Assembly (NCBI RefSeq): GCF_001403875.1
Contig: NZ_LN884297.1
Span: forward strand, 372,001 to 436,000
Length of the DNA stretch: 64,000 bases
Direction of reading: 5' to 3'
From: Paenibacillus ihumii
GTDB taxonomy: Bacteria; Bacillota; Bacilli; Paenibacillales; Paenibacillaceae
Shown here: positions 8,960-17,401 of the stretch, in pieces
How the letters are laid out: the number at the start of each line of letters is the position of its first letter
Position numbering within the stretch: the first letter of the stretch is position 1
The notes under the pieces: model-generated
What the model saw: the letters and a program-made list of their open reading frames with translations, nothing else
Database searches by the model: none
What the model was told of the DNA's origin: nothing
Made by a program: the position numbers and the translations under genes

Positions 8960-9063
8960 AGCTGCAACAACTTTCTTCGCCGAGTTACATTTCTCCTTTT
9001 ATGGTAATTTATATATTTCGTAACTTTATAATATATTGGCAGAATAGACAAGGGGGAATAGCA

Positions 9064-10524
9064 TTGACATACATTAGTGACAAGACCTACTGGACTATAT
9101 CGGATGAGGTTTATCGTCGAGATATTACTCCTGGAAGTTACAATCACCGAGATCTTCCAGGCTGGAAAATCGTCGAACCCGAAGGAGCTATGCTGCATGA
9201 TACCAATGGCTCCGGGTTCGATGCCACTGTCTTCTATAACGAGAAAGATAATCAGGTCATTATCGGCTACAGAGGTACGGAGCCGCCGGATCGCCCCTTT
9301 TGGAGTGTACTCATGGACTGGGGAACAGATTTGAATGATGTCGTTGGCTACCGCCCCAAGAATTTGGAGAAGGTCCATGAATACTATGAAAAGAACAAGG
9401 CAGAAATCGATGCCTTGCCTCCAGATTTAAGACTCTCCTTTACAAGATCCGAATCTGAGTATCAGAACAACCAGTTTATCCAAGCCCAGAACCTGTACGA
9501 TGTAGTGCGGAAAGAATTTCCCAACGCTGAAATCTCCACAACAGGCCATTCCCTTGGTGGCGCGGAGGCTGAATATGTTGCGGTTCGCAACGGTATAAAT
9601 TCGGTAAGCTTCAATGCTCCCAGCATCGTACACATCCTGCCGGATGATCTTCCGGAGAAGGTGAAGAACGGTGATTTTCGCTACACGAATATTGCTTATG
9701 TCCATCCGGGGGATACGATCGGCTCCGGTGTCACCAACGCCGAGCGGCATGTTGGAGAGACCTACTATATTAATTCGACCTTTGAAGACGCCAATAAGCG
9801 TAGTGTATTCGTTCCCTTCTCGATCCCCCAGAAGAGAGATAATCCTTTCGCACAATTTTTTCTGGGATACAAGTGGACGCCTATTCAGTGGGTTCCGGTT
9901 ACGCTGCCCTTCGGACGGCAGGATGCATTAACTAAATTTTACAACTCCATAGCAGGTGATCAAACGCATTCCTTGCAGCATTTTGAGTTTGACGAAACAA
10001 CCGGAAATATTAAGAATAGATTGTTCACTATGGATGGAGAAGCGGTTGACGGAAATCCTAGGGTAGCGGCATACGAACGAATGATGGCGGCACGAGCTGA
10101 ATTCCAAGAAGCATGGGGAAATCTAGTAGAACGCTACGGCTCCCAATGGGGGGCTTTCGGACAACTCGCGGCGGCAGGATTGGGTATACCTATTGGAGAT
10201 GGACATAAAGTAGACCGGCCTTATGCCGGGGGCCATGCTGACGGAAATAAAGGCGGAGGCACAATCCAACTCACGCCGGCGGAGCTGCAGCAAGCAGCCC
10301 GTCAAATGAGGAGCAGCCTGCATGAGTTCTCTAACTATACGAGAACCTCCATCCGTTTGTTCCAGGCTCAGGTTGAGACAAGTCACAGCCAGTCCCTAGC
10401 ACCTATTGTCTACAACGCCATTACTTCATTTGAGCGGGTGAATCAATGGTATCAGCAATCTATAACGGATATTGCGAATTACATCGATCTAAAGGCACAG
10501 CTATTTATAGCTGCGGATCAATAA
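9064..10524 (+). CDS. Class 3 lipase-fold protein with C-terminal helical (LXG-like) domain; candidate T7SS effector
   Basis: 486 residues from TTG at 9064, preceded by AAGGGGGAA; upstream codons to 9001 are open but have no start signal. The N-terminal two thirds are a lipase: nucleophile elbow T-G-H-S-L-G-G with Ser about 163, Asp about 217 in VHPGDTIGSG, and His about 302 or 306 in QTHSLQHF. There is no signal peptide. After a glycine-rich linker (DGHKVDRPYAGGHADGNKGG, near 400) the last 85 residues are helical (LTPAELQQAARQMRSSLHEF onwards) and resemble WXG/LXG targeting helices. This toxin-first, targeting-last order matches the S. aureus type VII lipase TslA. A WXG-like gene follows at 10618, and three immunity-like genes lie upstream on the other strand. 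Catalytic residues are read by motif, not alignment. Confidence 0.7.
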   Translation: MTYISDKTYWTISDEVYRRDITPGSYNHRDLPGWKIVEPEGAMLHDTNGSGFDATVFYNEKDNQVIIGYRGTEPPDRPFWSVLMDWGTDLNDVVGYRPKNLEKVHEYYEKNKAEIDALPPDLRLSFTRSESEYQNNQFIQAQNLYDVVRKEFPNAEISTTGHSLGGAEAEYVAVRNGINSVSFNAPSIVHILPDDLPEKVKNGDFRYTNIAYVHPGDTIGSGVTNAERHVGETYYINSTFEDANKRSVFVPFSIPQKRDNPFAQFFLGYKWTPIQWVPVTLPFGRQDALTKFYNSIAGDQTHSLQHFEFDETTGNIKNRLFTMDGEAVDGNPRVAAYERMMAARAEFQEAWGNLVERYGSQWGAFGQLAAAGLGIPIGDGHKVDRPYAGGHADGNKGGGTIQLTPAELQQAARQMRSSLHEFSNYTRTSIRLFQAQVETSHSQSLAPIVYNAITSFERVNQWYQQSITDIANYIDLKAQLFIAADQ

Positions 10525-10617
10525 TAGGCAGATCAGATGGAGATCAGAACGATTGAGGCTTGGTAAGTGTTAGGCATATCCAGAGTAATGATATTATGCA
10601 ATGGGGAGGCTTAAGGG

Positions 10618-10905
10618 ATGAACAGAATATCTGTACAGCTGGAGGATCTCAGAAGAGCTGTTCAACAGTGTGATCGCTTGAAGCAAAGACTCCAGTATCA
10701 GGAGCAGCAGATGAGAACGATCCACAGTCGTCTGCATGATTGGAAAGGCGAGTCAGCCGTCAATCTGGCTCGAAAGATGGAAGCATTTTTCCAAGGAGCA
10801 GCAACTCGCTCACAAGAGCTGGACATACATAAAGAGCAACTATTGCGCTATATCCGAAAGATGGAGCAGACGGATCTCACGACCTACGGCCAGTCACGCT
10901 ATTAG
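10618..10905 (+). CDS. WXG100-like small helical protein, likely effector partner
   Basis: 95 residues, almost all helical, with two amphipathic helices around a D-W-K-G turn (residues about 40-43), the WXG signature of ESAT-6-like type VII substrates. There is no signal peptide. ATG at 10618 follows GGGGAGG. It lies 93 bases after the lipase gene and before a strong terminator, so the two probably form one transcript. In known systems such small partners bind the helical targeting domain of the effector. The C-terminal Y-x-x-x-D/E export motif is not obvious. Confidence 0.65.
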   Translation: MNRISVQLEDLRRAVQQCDRLKQRLQYQEQQMRTIHSRLHDWKGESAVNLARKMEAFFQGAATRSQELDIHKEQLLRYIRKMEQTDLTTYGQSRY

Positions 10906-10906
10906 T

Positions 10907-10939
10907 CAACAGGCTCCTGGTAATTCCAGGAGCCTGTTG
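10907..10939 (+). terminator. Terminator after lipase/WXG pair
   Basis: CAACAGGCTCCTGG pairs perfectly with CCAGGAGCCTGTTG around a five-base loop. It starts two bases after the WXG-like stop codon. Confidence 0.8.
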
Positions 10940-11350
10940 AATTTCACCCGTTAAGCCGCAGCGGTTCTAGAATTCAACAAACAAAATCAGGGCTGCTTGC
11001 ACCCATATTTTGCTCTCTGCCAATTTTGAAAACCATCTTCTCCCCTCGATCTTATTCTCCGAGTTCCCCCTATCATTTCTTTTCTTATACTATGGAAGTT
11101 TAAATATCAAAAAATGAACGAATTCATGAAATATGCTTAATTCCACTATAACCACAGGATAAAATCGTACCATTCACTAAATTTCCTCATTTTACCTTAA
11201 TGATCTATTACTTAACACAAGCTTTCTACTTAGTTCCAAAGGCTACGCTTGAAGTAATTATAAAAACTCCTATTGACATTGTCGGATAAACCCCCGAACA
11301 TAGTGGCTAGAGAAGTAAATTACTGCTATATATAGTTGGAGGTTATAGTA
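10940..11350. other. AT-rich gap before IclR gene
   Basis: No gene or repeat seen. A TTGACA-like hexamer at 11273-11278 and an AT-rich TATATATAG near 11328 could belong to the IclR promoter, but their spacing is poor. Confidence 0.4.
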
Positions 11351-12133
11351 TTGAACGAGAAAAGTCCTCGCCTGATTCAATCCGTGAAACGGGCGCTTGA
11401 TATTGTGAACTGCTTCGATTCGCTGCATACTCAGCTGTCGCTCACGGAAATCAGCGAGAAGCTGAATCTGAACATAAGCACCGTATATGGTCTGGTCAAT
11501 ACGCTATGCGCGTATTCTTATATTGATAAAAATCCAAACAACGGCAAGTACAGACTCGGCCTCGAGTTTCTGTTGAAGGCCAATCTGGTCTCGCAAAGCC
11601 TCGATCTCAAGGAAATCGGCCATCCGTATCTCACTCAGCTGACCAAGAAATTCCACGAGACTTCCCACTTGTACGTCTACCAGCATGAGCAAATTTTCTG
11701 CGTGGACAAAGTAGAGTCCCCGAACAATTATTTCATTATTAGTTCACGGGCCGGCAGCAAGCTGCCGATGCACGCCTCCGCTTCGGGGAAAATATTTCTG
11801 GCCCACATGCCTGAGCTGGAGCTGCAGAGCTTACTGCAGCATTATAAACTGACCAAGCTAACGGAGAAGACGATCACCGATAAAAAGAAGCTTCTACATA
11901 ACCTGCAGCAAATTCGGGAACAAGGATACAGCATTGAGGATGAGGAAATCGAGGCAGGCGCTTATAGCCTTGCCGCACCCGTAAAGGACGCCGGTGGTCA
12001 AACCATCGGCACGATCAGCATTATCGGCTCGCTGAAACGGATCAAAGAGAATGAGGAGCAGATCCTCGCGGATTTGCTCGCTGCTGCGCAGGGGATTTCA
12101 GGCCAATTCGGCTATCCGGTCAAGCCCGTTTAA
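11351..12133 (+). CDS. IclR-family transcriptional regulator
   Basis: 260 residues from TTG at 11351, with GGAGG eight bases upstream. Residues about 5-65 are a winged helix-turn-helix (SVKRALDIVNCF, LSLTEISEKLNLNISTVYGL), followed by the IclR effector-binding domain (ISSRAGSKLPMHASASGKIFLAHM, then EIEAGAYSLAAPVKDAGGQT). Length is normal for the family. It stands alone on the plus strand between the lipase module and the sugar operon on the opposite strand. Its ligand cannot be told from sequence; regulation of a neighbouring catabolic operon is possible but unproven. Confidence 0.85.
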   Translation: MNEKSPRLIQSVKRALDIVNCFDSLHTQLSLTEISEKLNLNISTVYGLVNTLCAYSYIDKNPNNGKYRLGLEFLLKANLVSQSLDLKEIGHPYLTQLTKKFHETSHLYVYQHEQIFCVDKVESPNNYFIISSRAGSKLPMHASASGKIFLAHMPELELQSLLQHYKLTKLTEKTITDKKKLLHNLQQIREQGYSIEDEEIEAGAYSLAAPVKDAGGQTIGTISIIGSLKRIKENEEQILADLLAAAQGISGQFGYPVKPV

Positions 12134-12302
12134 GGCTGACAGAACAAGAATCGTCTACCGGATCTTTCAGAGAAGAAGGCATATCGTATCCTGAAGGCAG
12201 GCATGGAGCGTTGACCTTGCATCAACAATGATCATCGGCAGAAGCCATCATTAAACCTATTATCATAAATAAAATGAACCCTGAAGGGTTCCATTAGGAT
12301 AC

Positions 12303-12460
12303 AGCTTGATTTAACAATTTGGTCGTATAACTTGGCTATATAGCTTGGCTGTGCAACTTGATTGAACAATTTGGTCATATAACTTGGTCGTATAACTTGG
12401 TTGATTCAATTTGATTGAACAACTTGCGTGTATAACTTAACCCCGCTATCAGCGGGGTTA
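12303..12460. repeat. Degenerate short repeats and a hairpin between IclR gene and pgmB
   Basis: Between 12303 and 12435 the motif AACTTGGTCGTATAACTTGG and close variants recur with a unit of about 15-17 bp. A stem TAACCCCGCT / AGCGGGGTTA at 12438-12460 follows. It may end the pgmB transcript (minus strand) but has no T-run. From 12134 to 12302 I see nothing. Confidence 0.6.
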
Positions 12461-12512
12461 ACTATATCAATTAACAATATCGGCTCGGAGATACAGCGAT
12501 CCCCGCCTTTGA

Positions 12513-13181
12513 TTAATTCAGGTTTGCCGCTTGCAGCAGCGCGGATAAATTCAATTTGGCCGTGCTGTCGTACACGATATCGGCGCCGGAGGCACGAAGC
12601 AGCTTCTGCTCTCCGATCCCGACCGCAAACATCCCTGCCGCCTTAATCGCCATAACCCCTGCCTGCGCATCCTCAATCCCGATACAGCATGCAGGATCGG
12701 CTCCCGCGGCCTTCGCTCCCTTTAAGAAAATATCAGGCGCCGGCTTGCCGGGAATGCCGTCGGGATCCACAATCGTGTGGAAACGCTCCGCAAGGCCCAG
12801 AGAGCTTAAAATTTGCGGGGCATTCTTGCTCGCAGACGTAAGCACCGCGGGGACTCGATGCTCTGCCAGCTCGTCAAGCAGTTCATGAATTCCCGGGTAG
12901 ACATGCTCAGGAGCAAGCTGCGTTAACAGTGATACGTAATGCTTGTTCTTGTCTGCAGCCAGCTGCTCCTTCTGCTGCATTGTATACTGGTGCTCCTTCC
13001 GTCCATGCACGAGGATCCGCTCCAGGGATTCCATGCGGCTAATCCCCTTGAGCTGCTCGTTAAAAGCCCGGTCAATATCGATCCCGATCTGCTCCGCCAT
13101 TTGCTTCCATGCTAAATAATGATACTCTGCGGTATCGGTAATGACACCGTCCAGATCGAATAATACAGCTTCCAGCTTCAT
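12513..13181 (-). CDS. pgmB: Beta-phosphoglucomutase (HAD family)
   Basis: 222 residues, the usual size. HAD motif I is F-D-L-D-G-V-I-T-D-T at residues 8-17 (nucleophile and acid Asp), followed by a helical cap domain (AWKQMAEQIG, LKGISRMESLERIL); motif II is in VLTSASKNA and motif III/IV in GIEDAQAGVMAIKAAGM. The enzyme interconverts beta-glucose 1-phosphate and glucose 6-phosphate. It sits one base after the GH65 phosphorylase stop, so the two are coupled: the phosphorylase releases beta-glucose 1-phosphate, its substrate. Confidence 0.92.
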   Translation of the reverse strand: MKLEAVLFDLDGVITDTAEYHYLAWKQMAEQIGIDIDRAFNEQLKGISRMESLERILVHGRKEHQYTMQQKEQLAADKNKHYVSLLTQLAPEHVYPGIHELLDELAEHRVPAVLTSASKNAPQILSSLGLAERFHTIVDPDGIPGKPAPDIFLKGAKAAGADPACCIGIEDAQAGVMAIKAAGMFAVGIGEQKLLRASGADIVYDSTAKLNLSALLQAANLN

Positions 13182-13182
13182 C

Positions 13183-15534
13183 TCAGCTTCTCTCCTCTTT
13201 CGCTTCTGCCAGGTTGATTGTCAACACATCGCTGAAGCGGTATTCCTTCCCGTAAACCTCCAGCTTGACCGGGACGCGATCCATCGCCTTAATCACTAGC
13301 CGATCCTCCGTGATCTCTGCTTCCAGACGCTGACCTTGCCAATGGATCGTGAACTCCAGCCGGCTCCAATGCTCCGGCAGCTTAGGGTTCATCCTTAATT
13401 CGCCATGCAGCATGCGCATTCCGGCGAAGCCCATTACAATCACCTGCCAGATGCCGCCGATCGAAGCCGCATGTATCCCTAAATCGGAGGATTTCATTTC
13501 CGGCCCCAAATCAATCTCACAAGCCTGTCTGAACAGCCGGTAAGCGAGCGGACCATCTCCCAAATCATTGGCGAGTATCGCATGCGTGGACAGACTCAAG
13601 GAGGAGTCGTGGATCGTCTTCGGCTCGTAGTAATTATAGTTGGCGACCTTAACGTCATGCGCGAATTTGTCTTCAAGCAAATAGAACAGGATCATTAAAT
13701 CAGCCTGCTTGGATACCTGAATATCGCTCAATTGCTCCAGGCTGTAATCCTCGAAAATCGTATTTACATGGGTCTGGTTCTTATATTTCGTCAAATCGAT
13801 AATCCGCTTCGTCAAATAAGTATCATCCTGCGGGATGACAAGGTCTTCCCCCGGCTGCGGAAGATAAATTTTATCGATGCATTGCATCCAGGCCTCCATC
13901 GCCTGATCCAATTCCAGTGCATCATTCAGACGATGAAATACAGCAGAATCGCTCTCCTTCAGACGGCTATAGTACTCAATGGCAAGCTGCATGTTGAAAT
14001 GGGCAAAATAATTCGTAAACGCATTGTTGTCCACATGCTCTTTGTACTCGTCGGGGCCGATCACATCATTAATGCAATACTGCCCCCGATCTGCATTCCA
14101 TTCCAGACGGCTGCCCCAGAACCTGGCCGTATCAAAAATAATTTCATAGCCGTAATCGTCCATAAAGGCTTGATCGCCGGTTACCTTATAATACTGCCAT
14201 ACCGCAAACGCCACATCCGCAGTAATATGCTGCTCAATAAAGCCGGTCCAGATCTTCGTCTGCTTGCCGGTGACGATATCCACGCGCCCCCATTCCTGGG
14301 CCATCTCGCCGTCGCTCGGCCAGGCAGCCTCCCAGGGATACATAGCCCCTTCGTAGCCGTTGCTACGCGCCTTTTTTCTCGCCCCTTCAAGCCCTAAATA
14401 ACGGTAAGTCAAGAGCGATCTGGCCACCTCAGGATTGGAATAAATAAAGAAGGGAAGAATGAACATCTCCGTATCCCAGAAGGAGTGCCCCTGATAGCCC
14501 TCGCCGCTAAGCCCCTTGGCAGCAATCCCCATCCGTTCATCATGGGCCGGAGTCATAATCGTCAAATGATAGAGTGCAAAACGCGCCGCCAGAAGGTCGA
14601 AGGCGTCCTTGGATTCAATGTTAAGCTTGTATTGCTTCCACACCTTCTGTTCCCACGCCTGCACATGCTGCGCAAACAAGCCTTCATAGCCCTTGGCTGC
14701 ACACTGCTTCAAGGTGGAGAGCGCTCGATCGCGCATCTCCTGCAGCGTCAGGCCGTCGAACGCTTTATCCCGGGACGTGTGCACGGTCGTCAATTTCTCA
14801 AGCGAGAATTTCTGCCCCTTCGCAAGGGTCCCTTTATAGCTGAGCATAATCAAACGGCGATCCATCCGCATAAACGGCTCACTCAGCTCCGAGCCCGCAA
14901 GAGTAACGCGATGCACCGTATGGAACATGAAATCAATATGGGATTCTTTCGTTCTCGCCACCATCTCTACATACTTCTTGTCATAGATCCGCTTCTCCCC
15001 TTCAAAGAAATGCTGTGCCCCGCTGTTGGACACCTGGGCATTCACGCCGCTCTCCACGCTTACATGCACGTCATCGCTCAGCGCCTCCAGCTCCATCTGC
15101 ATGCCGATAAGGTGCAGATTGTCGAGCGACACGAACCTTCTGAACTTCAACACCACCCGTTTCCCGGCCGAGGTTGACCAAATAAACGATCTTCTCAGCT
15201 CCGCAGTCTTGAGGTTCAGCGCCCTAACGTAATCCTCCGTGCGCACGGATGCATCCAAGCGTTCCCCATCTATAAAAATATTCATCCGGGTCACATCGGC
15301 GGCGTTCGGCAGCTCCGCTACCTCCTGCGCATCCGATTTGTTAAAGGTTCCGGCGACAAACAGATTCCTTACCTCACCGACATAGGGTTCCTCCGCAGCA
15401 CTGCGCAGCCCCATATATCCGTTGCCGAGAGACATGATCGCCTCGGCCTTCCCCAGCCAGTTGCTGGAGAACGATGATTCAGCCACAATCCAGTTCTTCT
15501 CCTCGCCCGTTCCTAAATCATATTTCATCCCCAC
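13183..15534 (-). CDS. GH65 family disaccharide phosphorylase (maltose/kojibiose/trehalose type)
   Basis: 783 residues from GTG at 15534 with GGAGGAA six bases upstream; the frame is open to a TTG at 15612, but the family usually begins about 30 residues before SLGNGYMGLR, which fits 15534. The (alpha/alpha)6 catalytic domain has the general acid Glu at about 496 in GPDEYKEHVDNN, and a phosphate-site-like HAASIGGIWQ near the end. GH65 inverting phosphorylases split an alpha-glucosyl disaccharide with phosphate into beta-glucose 1-phosphate and a sugar. Maltose phosphorylases usually have GVDEYHENVNNN-like loops, so the exact substrate here (kojibiose, nigerose, trehalose, maltose) is open. 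It lies between the permease genes and pgmB in one operon. Confidence 0.85.
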   Translation of the reverse strand: MGMKYDLGTGEEKNWIVAESSFSSNWLGKAEAIMSLGNGYMGLRSAAEEPYVGEVRNLFVAGTFNKSDAQEVAELPNAADVTRMNIFIDGERLDASVRTEDYVRALNLKTAELRRSFIWSTSAGKRVVLKFRRFVSLDNLHLIGMQMELEALSDDVHVSVESGVNAQVSNSGAQHFFEGEKRIYDKKYVEMVARTKESHIDFMFHTVHRVTLAGSELSEPFMRMDRRLIMLSYKGTLAKGQKFSLEKLTTVHTSRDKAFDGLTLQEMRDRALSTLKQCAAKGYEGLFAQHVQAWEQKVWKQYKLNIESKDAFDLLAARFALYHLTIMTPAHDERMGIAAKGLSGEGYQGHSFWDTEMFILPFFIYSNPEVARSLLTYRYLGLEGARKKARSNGYEGAMYPWEAAWPSDGEMAQEWGRVDIVTGKQTKIWTGFIEQHITADVAFAVWQYYKVTGDQAFMDDYGYEIIFDTARFWGSRLEWNADRGQYCINDVIGPDEYKEHVDNNAFTNYFAHFNMQLAIEYYSRLKESDSAVFHRLNDALELDQAMEAWMQCIDKIYLPQPGEDLVIPQDDTYLTKRIIDLTKYKNQTHVNTIFEDYSLEQLSDIQVSKQADLMILFYLLEDKFAHDVKVANYNYYEPKTIHDSSLSLSTHAILANDLGDGPLAYRLFRQACEIDLGPEMKSSDLGIHAASIGGIWQVIVMGFAGMRMLHGELRMNPKLPEHWSRLEFTIHWQGQRLEAEITEDRLVIKAMDRVPVKLEVYGKEYRFSDVLTINLAEAKEERS

Positions 15535-15683
15535 GCTAAATTCCTCCAATCCGATGCCGTTTTGCGCATCGCAAGATTTATCTTCGATTGATGTCCCAAA
15601 CTGCATAAGCAAAAGCCCGTTCCCCTATAAGAAAAATAGGAATACGGGCATCAACTATTTCAATGATCATTGCAAGCTGCTTC

Positions 15684-16514
15684 TTAACCCTTGACTGCAC
15701 CCGCAGTGATTCCATCTATAATGTTGCGCTGCATGATAATGAAGAAGATAATCACCGGGATCGATGCCATTGTCAGAGCAGCCATCGCCAAGTGCCATTC
15801 ATTCATGTATTGCCCGAAATAAACCGACGAAGCTAGCGGAATCGTCTGATTCTTCTTGGAGCTGAGCGTGATCAGCGGAAGCAGGAAGTCATTCCAGATC
15901 CACAAGGAATGCAGAATGGCAATCGTTGTCGTAATGGGCTTAAGCAGCGGCAGTACGATGCGGAAGAATGCGCCTACAATGCCGTTGCCGTCAATCAAGG
16001 CGGCCTCCTCCAGCTCACGAGGAATCGATTTGATAAATCCATGGTACAGGAACAGAGCTAGCGGAATGCCGAAGCCCCAGTACATAATGATTACCCCGGT
16101 GATCGAGTCCATCATATGCAGGTCGCTCGCTACCTTGACCAGCGGAATCATCAACGACTGGAACGGAATAACCAGAGATGACAGGATCAGCATGAACAAT
16201 GCCGTGCTCACCCACCCGGGACGCCGTACGAACTGGTACGCGGCAGGCGCGCTGATCAATAAAATCCCGACTACGGACACGACAGTGATCATCAATGAGT
16301 TCATGAACACGCCGCCGAAATTCAATTGATTCCATACCGTCTTGAAATTATCAAAGTGCAAAACACTTGGCAATGAAGCTACCGATGAAACAACTTCATT
16401 ATAGGATTTAAATGAATTCACCAGCGTGACGTACAATGGAAAGAATACGAATATAGCAATTACAAATAAGATTGTAAATATAATCCAATTCAATCTCTTG
16501 TCTCGTTTCTTCAT
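15684..16514 (-). CDS. Carbohydrate ABC transporter permease (MalG type)
   Basis: 276 residues with six membrane helices and the EAA loop (EEAALIDGNGIVGAFFRIVLP, about 190) that contacts the ATPase. The first residues are basic and cytoplasmic. The gene overlaps the end of the upstream permease (TAATG) and shares GGGAGG with it. It forms a channel with the 16514-17389 product for sugar delivered by the 17402-18670 lipoprotein. No cognate ATPase gene is in the cluster; a shared MsmX-like ATPase elsewhere is typical of this type. Confidence 0.9.
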   Translation of the reverse strand: MKKRDKRLNWIIFTILFVIAIFVFFPLYVTLVNSFKSYNEVVSSVASLPSVLHFDNFKTVWNQLNFGGVFMNSLMITVVSVVGILLISAPAAYQFVRRPGWVSTALFMLILSSLVIPFQSLMIPLVKVASDLHMMDSITGVIIMYWGFGIPLALFLYHGFIKSIPRELEEAALIDGNGIVGAFFRIVLPLLKPITTTIAILHSLWIWNDFLLPLITLSSKKNQTIPLASSVYFGQYMNEWHLAMAALTMASIPVIIFFIIMQRNIIDGITAGAVKG

Positions 16515-17389
16515 TACATTTCTACCTCCCTACGTTTCAGTACAAGGGACTGAACAATAGTAACGGTAGCTAGAATAAGGAAGAATATAACCGCCTTTGA
16601 TGAAGCATAAGTGAACAGGTTTCTGCCGAAGCCTTCGGTATAAATGTGATAAGCCAGGGATTGTGTGGTTCCGAAGGGCCCCCCGCCCGTTAACGAGTAG
16701 TTCAAGTCAAATCCTTTGAAGCCATTGGCAATAGCCAGGAACAGGTTAATCGTGATCGCCGGTCTAATTAGCGGAAATACGACATTTCGCATTCTGCCCC
16801 AATAACCGGCTCCGTCAATTTCCGAAGCTTCTATCAAATCCTTCGGTACGCCCTGCAGGGCAGATAGATAAATGATCATGAAGTAGCCCACAGATTGCCA
16901 TACGGCAACCATAACAATGGACCAGAATGCATAATCCGGCAGGCTTAGCCAGTTCTTTTGAAAAATAGACCAGCCGGTAGCCTCACCGATTTGAGCAAAC
17001 AAATTCGTAATAATAAACTTCCAGATAAAGCCGACAATAACCGAGCCCATAACATAAGGCAGGAAATAGACCGTCCGCAGCAAATTTCTGAGCTTGATCG
17101 CCCGGTTCAGGCCAAGGGCAAGGAGCAGTCCAAAAATATTCAGCAGAATCGTAGTTGCCGCCACATACTTGGCCGTAAAATTAAATGACTTCCAGAAGGA
17201 GGCATCGTGGAGCAGCTGTTGATAGTTGCTCCACCCGACCCATTGGATGTTGCTGCTAATTCCATCCCAATCCTGAAAGCTGAAGATAATCGCTCTCAGG
17301 AATGGAATCAGAATAATCAATGTGAAGAACAGGATAGCCGGCGCAACGAAAGCTGCGTATATCAACCATCCGCGTGATTTAATCGCCAT
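16514..17389 (-). CDS. Carbohydrate ABC transporter permease (MalF/UgpA type)
   Basis: About 291 residues and six membrane helices, with the EAA loop (IEASEIDGAGYWGRMRNVVFP, about 210). ATG at 17389 is preceded by AGGAAT; a TTG at 17395 is also in frame. It lies seven bases after the binding-protein gene and overlaps the next permease by one base. Its length is short for MalF and right for UgpA/LacF-type permeases. Confidence 0.9.
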   Translation of the reverse strand: MAIKSRGWLIYAAFVAPAILFFTLIILIPFLRAIIFSFQDWDGISSNIQWVGWSNYQQLLHDASFWKSFNFTAKYVAATTILLNIFGLLLALGLNRAIKLRNLLRTVYFLPYVMGSVIVGFIWKFIITNLFAQIGEATGWSIFQKNWLSLPDYAFWSIVMVAVWQSVGYFMIIYLSALQGVPKDLIEASEIDGAGYWGRMRNVVFPLIRPAITINLFLAIANGFKGFDLNYSLTGGGPFGTTQSLAYHIYTEGFGRNLFTYASSKAVIFFLILATVTIVQSLVLKRREVEM

Positions 17390-17401
17390 GTCCAATCATT
17401 C

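Noticed and set aside
13732..15177. Long plus-strand frames over the GH65 gene
   Set aside because: They are shadows of a clear GH65 coding sequence.
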